Below, one piece after another: positions 29,991 through 38,962 of a DNA stretch of 44,841 nt. The notes beneath the pieces are model-generated. The model searched no databases and was not told the DNA's origin. It saw only the letters and a list, made by a program, of their open reading frames with translations. Origin of the DNA: Methylococcaceae bacterium (GTDB taxonomy: Bacteria; Pseudomonadota; Gammaproteobacteria; Methylococcales; Methylomonadaceae); NCBI GenBank assembly GCA_900299045.1, contig OMIH01000079.1, positions 1-44,841 on the forward strand, read 5' to 3'. Within the stretch, counting starts at the first letter, position 1, and the number at the start of each line of letters is the position of its first letter. A program made the position numbers and the translations under genes.

Positions 29991-30581
29991 ATGATGGGAA
30001 TGAGTTACTTTACCAATCCAGTGGTGTTTATCTTAGACAGCGTCTTTTCGTTTTATAGTATTGCGGTATTGTTGCGATTTTTATTGCAATGGTGTCGCGG
30101 CGATTATCGCTCCCCCATTTCAAAATTTTTGATTACGATTACACATCCTCCCTTGAAACTATTGCGTCGCGTTATTCCCGCAATAGGCAATATTGATACC
30201 GCTTCTTTGGTGTTGTTGGTTGTTTTGCAGTTGCTTTCTGATGTCACTATTGGGTATTTAGAGGGTGTGGTGTCATTGAGTGCGTTTAGCATCGGTGGTC
30301 TTATTTTAACGGTCTTTGCGCAATTACTCGCGTTACTTTTACATGTGCTTTTTTATGCTGTATTTGCACGCGCGTTATTAAGTTGGTTTGATCAAGGTGG
30401 CTATAATGATGTTTCACGTCTGCTTTACAGTATAACAGAGCCTATGTTGCGCATTTTTCGTGCAATGCTACCTAATTTAGGGGGACTGGATTTATCTGTA
30501 ATCTTGGCTTTAATGGGATTGCAACTCGCTGAAATGTTACTGCTACCACCGCTGTATCAATTGGCGAGTTTGATTGGTTAA
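29991..30581 (+). CDS. yggT: YggT family membrane protein
   Basis: This 196-residue protein consists of two tandem YGGT domains, each with a helix pair and a basic loop: first FYSIAVLLRFLLQWCRGDYRSP with HPPLKLLRRVIPAIG, then FYAVFARALLSWFDQGG with EPMLRIFRAMLPNLGGLD. The family lies in the inner membrane; roles in osmotic shock tolerance, division and envelope organisation have been suggested, none certain for this protein. Its stop and the yggU start share one base (TAATG). Confidence 0.9.
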   Translation: MMGMSYFTNPVVFILDSVFSFYSIAVLLRFLLQWCRGDYRSPISKFLITITHPPLKLLRRVIPAIGNIDTASLVLLVVLQLLSDVTIGYLEGVVSLSAFSIGGLILTVFAQLLALLLHVLFYAVFARALLSWFDQGGYNDVSRLLYSITEPMLRIFRAMLPNLGGLDLSVILALMGLQLAEMLLLPPLYQLASLIG

Positions 30582-30877
30582 TGTCAACAGGTTATCAGTG
30601 GCTGGAATCGGGAAGTGTGCTGGTTTTAAGTCTGCACGTTCAGCCTAAAGCCAGCAAAGATGAGTGGGCGGGACTTCACGGTGAGCGTTTGAAACTGCGA
30701 ATTAAAGCACCGCCCATTGATGGCAAGGCGAATCAACATTTACTAAAATTTATTGCAAGTGAATTTGGTGTCAAGCAAGCGGCTTGCACGCTACTTACCG
30801 GTGATAGTGGTCGTGATAAGCGCGTATCCATACAAGAGCCGCGTAAATTTCCTGCTTGTTTGATTATTACTCAATAA
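30581..30877 (+). CDS. yggU: YggU/DUF167 family protein
   Basis: This 98-residue protein is recognised by VQPKASKDEWAGLHGERLKLRIKAPP in its usual position (short pieces: VQPKASKDE, IKAPPIDGKAN) and LLTGDSGRDKRVSI near the end, the DUF167 pattern. The biochemical role is unknown. It is the last gene of the proC-yggT-yggU run and is followed by a short intrinsic terminator. Confidence 0.9.
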   Translation: MSTGYQWLESGSVLVLSLHVQPKASKDEWAGLHGERLKLRIKAPPIDGKANQHLLKFIASEFGVKQAACTLLTGDSGRDKRVSIQEPRKFPACLIITQ

Positions 30878-30903
30878 ATCGATTCTGAGCTTTCTTAATT
30901 TAT

Positions 30904-30931
30904 TCCCCGTCAAAGGGGATTTTTTATTTTT
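30904..30931 (+). terminator. Probable intrinsic terminator after yggU
   Basis: TCCCC (30904-30908) and GGGGA (30915-30919) form a short GC-rich stem around a 6-nt loop, followed by TTTTTTATTTTT. The stem is only five pairs. It lies between yggU and queA and ends just before the queA start, so the GGGGA may also serve as a distant ribosome-binding site. Confidence 0.55.
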
Positions 30932-30933
30932 AC

Positions 30934-31959
30934 ATGATGAAAAAAAGCGATTTCAACTACTTTCTACCCGAAAACTTAATTGCACAAGTGCCGCTTGCGC
31001 AAAGAACAGCAAGTCGATTACTGATAATGAATCGACAAACGGGCGCACTACAAGATAGGCAGTTTACGGATTTTATCGATTTAATTTCGCCACAAGATTT
31101 ACTGGTATTCAATAATACTAAAGTAATTGCTGCACGTTTATTTGGTACAAAATCAACCGGTGGCAAAATTGAGATACTCATTGAACGCGTTATAGATGAT
31201 AAACACGCATTAGCGCATATTCGTTCAAGTAAATCGCCAAAAGCGGGTGCTATTATCGCGTTAGATAAACAGTACACCTGTGAAGTACTTGGACGCGAAG
31301 ACGATTTATTTCATATAGTGTTTGATAGTGAAAAATCGGTGCTGGAGATACTTGCCGATATTGGACATATTCCATTACCCCCCTATATTCAACGCGCAGA
31401 TGAAGAAAGTGATCTCAAACGTTATCAAACCGTTTTTGCTGCGCAATCAGGCGCTGTAGCGGCTCCAACCGCAGGGTTGCATTTTGATGAGGCATTACTG
31501 CAAAAAATGGCAAGCAGAGGAATTGAGCGTGCATTTGTGACATTACATGTAGGAAGCGGTACTTTTCAACCAGTGCGTGTTGAGAATTTATCTGAACATC
31601 TCATGCACAAAGAATATTTTTCAGTTTCCAAGGAAACCGTTGAGGCAGTGAATGCAACGCGAAAACGAGGAGGGCGCGTGATTGCCATTGGAACAACAGC
31701 CGTTCGCGCACTGGAATCGGCTTCGCACTCGGGCACGCTGCAAGCAAGTAGCGGTGATACTAACTTATTTATTCTGCCTGGCTATGAATTCAAATCCGTC
31801 GATGCCATGCTAACAAATTTTCATTTACCTGAATCCACTTTACTCATGTTAGTGTCAGCCTTTTCAACTTATGAGTATGTGATGAACGCTTATCAACACG
31901 CCATTGAAAAACAGTATCGGTTCTTTAGTTATGGTGATGCGATGACCATCGGTTTATAA
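30934..31959 (+). CDS. queA: tRNA preQ1(34) S-adenosylmethionine ribosyltransferase-isomerase QueA
   Basis: QueA transfers and isomerises the ribosyl group of SAM onto preQ1 in tRNA to make epoxyqueuosine. The 341-residue protein has the opening [71 protein letters not shown] and [18 protein letters not shown], all in family order. Two ATGs (30934, 30937) are possible; the start is directly behind a terminator-like hairpin and without a good nearby SD. Tgt, its usual downstream neighbour, is absent; feoA follows after a promoter region. Confidence 0.95.
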   Translation: MMKKSDFNYFLPENLIAQVPLAQRTASRLLIMNRQTGALQDRQFTDFIDLISPQDLLVFNNTKVIAARLFGTKSTGGKIEILIERVIDDKHALAHIRSSKSPKAGAIIALDKQYTCEVLGREDDLFHIVFDSEKSVLEILADIGHIPLPPYIQRADEESDLKRYQTVFAAQSGAVAAPTAGLHFDEALLQKMASRGIERAFVTLHVGSGTFQPVRVENLSEHLMHKEYFSVSKETVEAVNATRKRGGRVIAIGTTAVRALESASHSGTLQASSGDTNLFILPGYEFKSVDAMLTNFHLPESTLLMLVSAFSTYEYVMNAYQHAIEKQYRFFSYGDAMTIGL

Positions 31960-31973
31960 ATTGTGATTTCTCC

Positions 31974-32027
31974 GTGAACAACATGAAATAAATATGCTAT
32001 AGTGTATCTTAATGAGAATGATTATTG
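31974..32027 (+). promoter_or_regulatory. feoABC promoter with Fur box
   Basis: An extended -10 TGCTATAGT ends at 32003 (hexamer TATAGT 31998-32003), with GTGAAC at 31974-31979 as a weak -35. Immediately downstream TGAGAATGATTATTG (32013-32027) matches the 7-1-7 Fur consensus TGATAATNATTATCA at 12 of 15 positions or nearly so. Fur-Fe(II) bound here would cover the transcription start and shut off iron uptake when iron is plentiful. Confidence 0.8.
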
Positions 32028-32075
32028 ATTAGAAATATAATCATGGATGTAATTTGCATTTTTTGAGGTGTGTTC

Positions 32076-32312
32076 ATGTCCACAAGTTTAAAAAATTTGG
32101 CGGTTGGTGATACAGGAATTATTGTGGGATTTGATACCGCTGGAAAGGCGTATCGTAAAAGATTGCTTGCCATGGGACTCACGCGTGGAACAGAATTTAA
32201 AATTACACGATTCGCGCCATTAGGTGATCCCATTGAGATTAAATTGCGCGGTTTTTCACTCACTTTGCGTAAAGATGAAGCCGCGTTTGTCTTGGCGGAA
32301 TTGGTGCAATGA
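32076..32312 (+). CDS. feoA: Ferrous iron transport protein A
   Basis: FeoA is a small SH3-like cytoplasmic protein needed for FeoB-dependent Fe(II) uptake. The 78-residue protein has VGDTGIIVGFD, RLLAMGLTRGTEFKI and GDPIEIKLRGFSLTLRKDEA. I chose the ATG at 32076 because GAGGTG lies five bases upstream; the GTG at 32070 is part of that SD. It overlaps feoB by four bases. Confidence 0.95.
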   Translation: MSTSLKNLAVGDTGIIVGFDTAGKAYRKRLLAMGLTRGTEFKITRFAPLGDPIEIKLRGFSLTLRKDEAAFVLAELVQ

Positions 32313-34618
32313 ACAATACGTTTGTGGTTGGTATTGTCGGAAATCCAAATTGTGGAAAAACCACGTTATTTAACGTCCTAACAGGTTCTAAGCAATACGT
32401 TGGTAATTGGGCTGGGGTGACTGTTGAGAAAAAAACCGGTGAATACACTTTTGCAGGGAAACATATTCAATGTGTTGATTTACCTGGCACGTATTCACTT
32501 GAATCGTCAGATGATCAAGTGTCTTTGGATGAAAAAATTGCTCGTGATTACGTCGCCTCGCGTGAAGCCGATTTGATTATCAATATTATTGACGCATCTA
32601 ATATTGAGCGAAATTTATATTTAACTGCGCAACTTATTGAAATGCGCGTACCCATGATACTTGTGTTAAATATGATGGATGCTGTCAAACAACGCGGCAT
32701 TAAAATTGATTTAGAGGTCATGGCAAGCAGATTAGGCTGCCCCGTGATTGGCATTTCCGCGGCAGCCAAACAAGGTATTCCTGCTTTAAGAGCGATGATT
32801 AATCAATCGGCTGTTCATCAAGTGATTCCAACGATGACAATTCCTTATCTTCCCTCGCTCGAAAATGCCATTGCCCAACTGCAACCTCAATTACATTCCA
32901 TTGCACAACAATATCCCTGTGATGCGCGTTGGCTCACACTGCGTTTGCTAGAAAATGATACCCTTGCTCAACATATTTCTGGTGCGGAATTGTGCCAATT
33001 TGCCACACAATTTCAACAACAAATCGAAGAAGAAACGGATGATGAAATCGATATTCTCGCCGCCGATGGACGCTATGAGTTTGTTAATCAATTAACAAAG
33101 CAGGTGATCTGTAAGCTCAGTGAAGTGAGTCGTCATACCAGTGAAAAAATAGATCGCGTGGTGCTAAATCGTTTTTTAGGTATCCCGATTTTCTTATTTG
33201 TCATGTATCTCATGTTTTTATTTACGATCAATATTGGCAGTGCTTTTGTTGATTTTTTCGAGCAATTTGTTGGTGCATTTCTGATTGATGGATTAGGTGT
33301 TTGGCTAACTAGTATTGATTGCCCACGTTGGCTCAATGTCCTGCTGACACAAGGTGTTGGAAGTGGTATTCAAGTGGTGGCGACATTTATTCCCATTGTA
33401 GGTTTTTTGTTTTTATTTCTTTCGGTACTTGAAGATTCCGGTTACATGGCACGCGCTGCCTTTGTCATGGATCGTTTTATGCGTTTTTTAGGGCTTCCTG
33501 GTAAAGCGTTCGTACCGATGATTGTGGGTTTTGGGTGCAATGTCCCTGCTATCATGGCAACGCGCACCCTTGAAAATCCGCGTGATCGCATTTTAACGAA
33601 TTTAATGAATCCCTTTATGTCTTGTGGGGCGCGTTTACCGGTTTACGCCTTATTTGCCGCTGCATTTTTTCCAATTAATGGTCAGAACATCGTATTTGGG
33701 CTGTATTTACTGGGTATTGGTGTGGCGGTGTTAACGGGTTTGATTATGCGTCATACACTTTTCAAAGGTGAAACGACGCCCTTTATCATGGAATTACCTA
33801 CTTATCATCTACCAACGCTACAGGGCATCTTGATTCGCACAGGGGATCGCTTACAGTCGTTTATTTTAAATGCAGGTCGGGTGATTGTACCTATGGTTCT
33901 CGTGTTAAATTTTCTCAATGCACTGGGCACGGATGGTAGCTTTGGGCGTGAAAATACGAATCAATCTGTATTAAGTCATATTGGGCGGAGCTTGACATTT
34001 GCCTTTGAACCTATGGGAATCCGTGAAGATAATTGGGTGGCGACCGTAGGTATTTTTACAGGCGTTTTGGCAAAAGAAGCAGTGGTTGGGACGCTCGATG
34101 CCCTTTATGGTCAATTGGAATCGCCCGCACAACTCGTGGAAAAACCCCCTTTTGTGTTACAAGATGCCTTAAAACAAGCGGTATTTACCATTCCTCAGAA
34201 TTTGAGTGAGGTGACTAGTCGTCTTTTAGATCCGTTAGGGTTAAATCTTGGTGCGTTAAATGACGCAGAAGCAGCGGCAAGCAAGCAAAATGTCAATTCA
34301 GCCACGTTCACCGCAATGCAGCACAGTTTTGATGGACAAGTGGGCGCCTTTGCTTATTTATTATTTATTTTACTTTACTCGCCATGTGTTGCCGCAACAG
34401 CGGCTATTTACAGGGAAACATCCGCGGTATGGGCGGCATTTACGGGCATTTGGACAACCAGTTTAGCCTATATGACCGCAACGCTTTTTTATCAATTCGC
34501 TACTTATGAGGCGCATCCTGAGCGTACCGTTTTTTGGCTTGTGACACTTGGAGGTGCTTTAGTTATCGTCATTTTTATTTTATGGCAAAAAGGGCGGCAT
34601 GGGGCGCAACGTGCATGA
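32309..34618 (+). CDS. feoB: Fe(II) transporter FeoB
   Basis: FeoB is the inner-membrane Fe(II) transporter with a G-protein domain. G1 is GNPNCGKTT (11-19), the switch I region is VGNWAGVTVEKKTG, G3 is DLPGTY (57-62), G4 is LNMMD and G5 is ISAAAKQG; two Gate domains follow with GCNVPAIMATRTLENPRDR, NPFMSCGARLPVYALF and GIFTGVLAKEAVVGTLD, plus C-terminal helices. 769 residues is full length. It is coupled to feoA and feoC by ATGA overlaps, so the three genes form one Fur-controlled operon. Confidence 0.97.
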   Translation: MNNTFVVGIVGNPNCGKTTLFNVLTGSKQYVGNWAGVTVEKKTGEYTFAGKHIQCVDLPGTYSLESSDDQVSLDEKIARDYVASREADLIINIIDASNIERNLYLTAQLIEMRVPMILVLNMMDAVKQRGIKIDLEVMASRLGCPVIGISAAAKQGIPALRAMINQSAVHQVIPTMTIPYLPSLENAIAQLQPQLHSIAQQYPCDARWLTLRLLENDTLAQHISGAELCQFATQFQQQIEEETDDEIDILAADGRYEFVNQLTKQVICKLSEVSRHTSEKIDRVVLNRFLGIPIFLFVMYLMFLFTINIGSAFVDFFEQFVGAFLIDGLGVWLTSIDCPRWLNVLLTQGVGSGIQVVATFIPIVGFLFLFLSVLEDSGYMARAAFVMDRFMRFLGLPGKAFVPMIVGFGCNVPAIMATRTLENPRDRILTNLMNPFMSCGARLPVYALFAAAFFPINGQNIVFGLYLLGIGVAVLTGLIMRHTLFKGETTPFIMELPTYHLPTLQGILIRTGDRLQSFILNAGRVIVPMVLVLNFLNALGTDGSFGRENTNQSVLSHIGRSLTFAFEPMGIREDNWVATVGIFTGVLAKEAVVGTLDALYGQLESPAQLVEKPPFVLQDALKQAVFTIPQNLSEVTSRLLDPLGLNLGALNDAEAAASKQNVNSATFTAMQHSFDGQVGAFAYLLFILLYSPCVAATAAIYRETSAVWAAFTGIWTTSLAYMTATLFYQFATYEAHPERTVFWLVTLGGALVIVIFILWQKGRHGAQRA

Positions 34619-34854
34619 TTCTCTCTGATATTCGACAGTATATAAAAACACAACGTAGTGTCACGCTTCGTGATTTAATGAACCATTTTGGCGTAGAGGC
34701 TGATGCACTACGCGGTATGCTCTCGCTTTTAGTTTCTAAAGGTAAAATTGATAAAAAATCAGCCACAAGCGATTGTGGTACGGGGTGTTGTAAGTGCGAT
34801 ATTACCCTTGTTGAAATCTATGAATGGCGAGATACTGAAAATTCCAGTCAATGA
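34615..34854 (+). CDS. feoC: FeoC-like iron-sulfur protein
   Basis: This 79-residue protein has an N-terminal winged-helix (ILSDIRQYIKTQRSVTLRDL, then LVSKGKIDKK) and a cysteine cluster CGTGCCKC (C54, C58, C59, C61) placed like the Fe-S ligands of FeoC. FeoC binds FeoB and is thought to tune or protect it in response to oxygen or iron. The ATG overlaps the feoB stop; a longer frame upstream lies inside feoB and is ignored. Confidence 0.88.
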   Translation: MILSDIRQYIKTQRSVTLRDLMNHFGVEADALRGMLSLLVSKGKIDKKSATSDCGTGCCKCDITLVEIYEWRDTENSSQ

Positions 34855-34936
34855 AATGCGCAGACGATGGTAAGATACCGATGAATTTTAGTGACCAATT
34901 TTTGTCTATTTTGATTTTAATATGAGCCCTTTTTAG

Positions 34937-36505
34937 ATGTCACATTTTTTTGTTGCACGCTTTTTTTCGAAACCTCTTCTATTATTGAGTTATATTCTTA
35001 CTACTGGTTTATCTTTTCACTCGATAGTGTATGCGGAGGATTTTTTTTCTTCATCCTCTACGGTGAATCAAGAAATTAACACTATTCTTGAGTTAAAAAA
35101 AAATCCTTTACTTGCACGCGCTAATTTCGATTATCGTGCTGATGAGGTAAGTGCGCTATACAGAGAGAGTAATGACGGATTGCTTTGGCTAAATAATGCG
35201 CAAACTGAAAAAAACGTAGGTGAGGTGCTTGCTATTTTATCGAATGCGGCAGCGGAAGGTTTAAATCCAGAAGACTATTCACTGAGCGTATTAAAACAAA
35301 AATTTCCATTGATTTTGCTACATCAACAAGATTCGCCAGCGGATTTAGCGGCGTACGATACCGCTGTGACCATTTCGTTAGTACGTTTTTTGCATGATAT
35401 TCATTATGGTCGCGTTGCACCGCATAGTTTGAATTTTAGTATTAAACTGCGCACACAAAAAACGCTGAATTTACCTGAAATCATTAAATCGGCAATCGCT
35501 TCGGGCACGATTTTGCAACTTGTTTCCAGTGCAGAGCCTAAACTATCGCAATATCATCAATTACGCTCAGCATTAGCCACATATCGTGAACTTGCCATCA
35601 ATGCGCAAACAAGCAGAGATAAAAAAAATAAACTTGCTAATTTACAACAGCGTATCAACAAAATTTCGTTAGCAATGGAGCGATTACGCTGGTTGCCGGA
35701 ATTGAATTCGGGGAAATCCATTATTGTTAATATTCCAGCATTTCAATTATGGGGAGTGGATAGTGAAAATAATAAATCGGTGAATTTGAAAGTCGTTGTT
35801 GGAAAAGCACAGAAAAATCAAACGCCTGTACTGATGGCGGAAATGCGCTATATTGAATTTATGCCTTATTGGAATGTGCCGCCCAGTATTTTCCAAAAAG
35901 AAATTTGGCCTAAGTTATCGGTGAATCCTGATTATTTAGCCAGTCAGAACATGGAAGTGGTGTCGCTTAAAAATGGAAAAATGCGCATTCGCCAGCGTCC
36001 TGGTGGAAAAAATGCACTTGGGAGATTGAAATTTATTTTCCCTAATCCATACGGTGTTTATTTGCATGACACACCTTCTAAATCTTTATTTAGTCGTTCA
36101 CGTCGTGATTTTAGTCATGGATGTGTGCGTGTTCAAAACCCAGAGGACTTAGCGCGTTTTGTTTTAGGTATGCAAGACGGATGGACACCAGAACGTATTG
36201 CCAATTCGTTGAATAGTAGTGTGCATTATCAAGCCAGTTTGAAAGTGGCTATCCCTGTTTTGTTTTTCTACAGTACCGCTTTTTATGAAAAAAATGATGT
36301 ATTAGCGTTCTACGATGATATTTACGGTTATGATGCACTTTTATTTGTAGCGCTAAGTAAAGTTGAAGATGTACCTGAAAGCGCGTTTATTGCGCAGGAC
36401 GTTCCCGACAAATTTAACGAGCCCTCGAGCACGCCCACACTTGAATCCGATGACAGCCAGCTGTTTTCAGTGCCATCGCTAAATGTTGAACCGTTGAGCC
36501 CGTAG
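34937..36505 (+). CDS. Murein L,D-transpeptidase (YkuD domain, LdtD/YcbB-like)
   Basis: This exported enzyme forms or attaches 3-3 cross-links in peptidoglycan. It has a signal peptide (hydrophobic 13-32, cleaved near VYA-ED), an N-terminal scaffold domain (YRADEVSALYRES...LLWL and AAAEGLNPEDYSLSVL in pieces), then the YkuD domain with YIEFMPYWNVPPSIF and the catalytic SHGCVRVQNPEDLA (cysteine about residue 396). A low-complexity acidic tail of about 50 residues follows the domain. The last 92 bp overlap the converging comF gene. No peptidoglycan-binding repeat is obvious. Confidence 0.92.
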   Translation: MSHFFVARFFSKPLLLLSYILTTGLSFHSIVYAEDFFSSSSTVNQEINTILELKKNPLLARANFDYRADEVSALYRESNDGLLWLNNAQTEKNVGEVLAILSNAAAEGLNPEDYSLSVLKQKFPLILLHQQDSPADLAAYDTAVTISLVRFLHDIHYGRVAPHSLNFSIKLRTQKTLNLPEIIKSAIASGTILQLVSSAEPKLSQYHQLRSALATYRELAINAQTSRDKKNKLANLQQRINKISLAMERLRWLPELNSGKSIIVNIPAFQLWGVDSENNKSVNLKVVVGKAQKNQTPVLMAEMRYIEFMPYWNVPPSIFQKEIWPKLSVNPDYLASQNMEVVSLKNGKMRIRQRPGGKNALGRLKFIFPNPYGVYLHDTPSKSLFSRSRRDFSHGCVRVQNPEDLARFVLGMQDGWTPERIANSLNSSVHYQASLKVAIPVLFFYSTAFYEKNDVLAFYDDIYGYDALLFVALSKVEDVPESAFIAQDVPDKFNEPSSTPTLESDDSQLFSVPSLNVEPLSP

Positions 36506-37112
36506 TCATGACATCGTCGATAATCGCCACATGGGTGGCTTGGAATGTGGGATGCACTGAAAATGCGTTTTTCATATTTTCAATTCGTTCATATCCATTG
36601 AGACCGACTTGATGCGCTGTATCGCGATGACGTATACAACTTTTAGTATCAAGGGGAATATTTAATGTTTTTGATACTATTTTAGCTATCTCAATGGATT
36701 GATTAAATCCACGCTCTCGATAACGATTTTTATGTAACGGTACAGGAATCAAGCAATCAGGAAGTTCGGTTGTTTTTTTGACATAGGTGGCGAGTAGCGT
36801 ACCGAGCAGTCGAGCGCTAGGTGAGTGGTTATGAAATTTAAGGCGAAGCACTAAGTGACGAATAGCATGCGAATGTGCAAAGGGTGCAAATGTTTCATCG
36901 AATGCAGGCGGGTTGAGTGTGCAGACAGGGCAAAGACCGCTTGCTAAATTAGGAGCATCAAAATCGCTAGCGCAACGATAACAACGCGGTTTATTCAGCG
37001 CTAAATCGTTATAACACGCTGTACACAAATCGTTATCCTGTTCGCCTTTATCACCACACAAAATACAAGTGGGTGGAAATAAATAATTAAAATAATTTTG
37101 GTTTATTTTCAT
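36414..37112 (-). CDS. comF: ComF family phosphoribosyltransferase-like protein
   Basis: This 232-residue protein opens with a double zinc-ribbon (CILCG, CTAC, CYRC, CPVC within residues 16-63) and ends with a phosphoribosyltransferase fold whose PRPP loop is IIDDVMTTGSTVQ. LIPVPLHKNRYRERGFNQS is the other family hallmark. ComF/GntX proteins help process incoming DNA in natural competence or support use of DNA as nutrient. The C-terminal 30 residues, including part of the conserved PRPP loop, are encoded within the overlap with the L,D-transpeptidase tail. Confidence 0.93.
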   Translation of the reverse strand: MKINQNYFNYLFPPTCILCGDKGEQDNDLCTACYNDLALNKPRCYRCASDFDAPNLASGLCPVCTLNPPAFDETFAPFAHSHAIRHLVLRLKFHNHSPSARLLGTLLATYVKKTTELPDCLIPVPLHKNRYRERGFNQSIEIAKIVSKTLNIPLDTKSCIRHRDTAHQVGLNGYERIENMKNAFSVHPTFQATHVAIIDDVMTTGSTVQHLAMALKTAGCHRIQVWACSRAR

Positions 37113-37138
37113 AAATAGTGTTAAAAATAAGACAATAC

Positions 37139-37167
37139 GCTATTTTTTGCTAAAACAGCAAAATAGC
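37139..37167. promoter_or_regulatory. Near-palindrome between comF and the DUF1566 gene
   Basis: GCTATTTTTTGCT (37139-37151) and AGCAAAATAGC (37157-37167) pair with a two-base bulge around a 5-nt loop. The site lies between two divergent starts. The 10-mer GCAAAATAGC recurs at 40065-40074 upstream of the globin gene, also as half of a palindrome, so a shared binding site is possible. Confidence 0.4.
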
Positions 37168-37206
37168 ATTCCTAAAAAAGTATACGTTAACCATTGAGTA
37201 TTTAGT

Positions 37207-37911
37207 ATGAAATATAAAGCAATTATTCCATTTTACGTCTTATTTTTACTCGGTTCAGCAAGTGCACGCTCAGAAGAGACGACAACAGACACTTACACAA
37301 AAGTCTGCAATAGTGGTCAATTAGCTGGAAAAGGGGCATGCGCAGCAGAACCTGTTTTGGGTACCAATTTAAATCAATGGGGGTGTACGCGTGATAATAA
37401 AACCAAATTGATTTGGGAACTTAAAAACGATTATAAAGGGCTTCGCGATAAAGATTGGACTTATACATGGTACGAACCTGATGCAAGTAAAAATTCTGGG
37501 TATCCAGGCACTAAAAATGGTGGTGAATGTATTGGCAGTGAATGTGATACCCATGCTTACATTGAATTAACAAATAAAAAAACGTTGTGTGGTGCTTCTA
37601 ATTGGCGACTCCCAACAAAAGAAGAATTAGCCAGTCTTGTTTACTGTTCGGATAATCAATATAGTCCTATGCAGAGCACAAATGAGGGTGGTTTTATTTG
37701 CACAAACAATGCCGGTCATAACAAGGTGACACTGCCGACTATTAATACCTCTTATTTTCCTAATACGGTATCAAATTGGTTTTGGACTTCTTCACCTAGT
37801 GAGGGTTACAGTAGCTATGCATGGTATGTTTCAATGGGGGCGGGGAAAAGTTATGGCACAAACGGTAAATATGGCGGCAATAGCGTTCGATTAGTACGCA
37901 ATGAAGAATAA
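37207..37911 (+). CDS. Secreted DUF1566 (Lcl C-terminal domain-like) protein
   Basis: This 234-residue protein has a signal peptide (cleavage near GSASA-RS) and a cysteine-rich exported domain. Recognisable DUF1566/Fib_succ_major features are NKTKLIWELK, the NWRLPTKEELASLV signature, FPNTVSNWFWTSSPSEGYSSYAWYV in pieces, and the terminal VRLVRN. The fold is related to C-type lectins, and such domains often bind sugars or surface ligands; the ligand here is unknown. It is a single gene between comF and bioB. Confidence 0.8.
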   Translation: MKYKAIIPFYVLFLLGSASARSEETTTDTYTKVCNSGQLAGKGACAAEPVLGTNLNQWGCTRDNKTKLIWELKNDYKGLRDKDWTYTWYEPDASKNSGYPGTKNGGECIGSECDTHAYIELTNKKTLCGASNWRLPTKEELASLVYCSDNQYSPMQSTNEGGFICTNNAGHNKVTLPTINTSYFPNTVSNWFWTSSPSEGYSSYAWYVSMGAGKSYGTNGKYGGNSVRLVRNEE

Positions 37912-37943
37912 TACCCAGTTTTAGAAGAATAATACCCATTTTA
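37903..37943 (+). repeat. 21-bp tandem duplication over the DUF1566 gene stop
   Basis: Two adjacent copies of a segment with core GAAGAATAATACCCA start at 37903 and 37924. The first contains the last codons and TAA of the DUF1566 gene; the second is noncoding. The copies differ at one base near the end (CAGTTTTA against CATTTTA), as expected for a small slippage duplication. Confidence 0.85.
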
Positions 37944-37962
37944 AATTAGGAGTTTCATTTTA

Positions 37963-38949
37963 ATGTTTGATTCAACCGCAACCCAAATTCGTCATGATTG
38001 GCAAATTGATGAAGTCTTAGCGTTGTATGCGCTGCCATTTAACGATCTATTATTTAAGGCGCAATCCGTTCATCGTGCAAATTTTAATCCCAATGAAGTG
38101 CAAATTAGCAGTTTATTGAGCATTAAAACAGGATCATGTTCTGAGGATTGTGGTTATTGTCCGCAAAGTGCGCGTTATGATTCGGGTGTAAAATCTGAAG
38201 CACTCATGCCTGTTGATGACGTATTAAAAGCAGCGCAACTGGCTAAATCACAGGGGGCTACCCGTTTTTGCATGGGAGCGGCTTGGCGCAAACCCAAAGA
38301 CAGTGATATTGAGCGCGTGGTTGAAATGGTACAAGGCGTTAAATCACTGGGAATGGAAACCTGTGTGACGCTTGGTATGCTAACGGATACACAAACGCTA
38401 CGCCTAAAAGAAGGTGGTCTGGATTATTACAATCATAATCTTGACACGTCCGAAGATTATTATTCAGAGGTGATTACCACGCGTACTTACCAAGATCGTT
38501 TAGACACACTTGAACGTGTACGTGAATCGGGCATTAATGTGTGTTGTGGTGGCATTGTCGGTATGGGGGAAGGGGAGGTGGATCGTGCTAACCTCTTAAT
38601 ACAACTGGCTAATATGCCAAAACATCCCGAAAGTGTTCCTGTGAATATGCTGGTGCAAGTAGAGGGCACGCCACTGATGGGGACAGAGGAGCTTGACCCA
38701 CTTATATTTGTGCGTACGATTGCGGTTGCAAAAATTATGATGCCAAAGTCGCGGATACGTCTATCAGCAGGACGAAACACCATGAGTGATGAAATGCAAG
38801 CGCTCTGTTTTTTTGCTGGCGCTAATTCAATATTTTACGGTGATAAATTACTTACCACCGATAATCCAATGACCAATCACGATTTAGCGTTGTTTGATCG
38901 TTTAGGTTTGAATTCTGCCGGTTCAAGCTATCAAATTGACGCGCATTAA
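37963..38949 (+). CDS. bioB: Biotin synthase BioB (radical SAM)
   Basis: BioB inserts sulfur into dethiobiotin. The 328-residue protein has the radical-SAM motif CSEDCGYC (C59, C63, C66), [10 protein letters not shown] after it, [31 protein letters not shown] and [36 protein letters not shown] in family order. AGGAG at 37948-37952 is well placed before the ATG. No other bio genes adjoin it, so it stands alone. It converges on the GGDEF-like gene; a 12-bp hairpin just past its stop may terminate it. Confidence 0.97.
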   Translation: MFDSTATQIRHDWQIDEVLALYALPFNDLLFKAQSVHRANFNPNEVQISSLLSIKTGSCSEDCGYCPQSARYDSGVKSEALMPVDDVLKAAQLAKSQGATRFCMGAAWRKPKDSDIERVVEMVQGVKSLGMETCVTLGMLTDTQTLRLKEGGLDYYNHNLDTSEDYYSEVITTRTYQDRLDTLERVRESGINVCCGGIVGMGEGEVDRANLLIQLANMPKHPESVPVNMLVQVEGTPLMGTEELDPLIFVRTIAVAKIMMPKSRIRLSAGRNTMSDEMQALCFFAGANSIFYGDKLLTTDNPMTNHDLALFDRLGLNSAGSSYQIDAH

Positions 38950-38962
38950 TCACTAAAAATAA

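Noticed and set aside
37207-37911. Diversity-generating retroelement target
   Set aside because: The fold is related, but no reverse transcriptase, template repeat or accessory gene is in the window.
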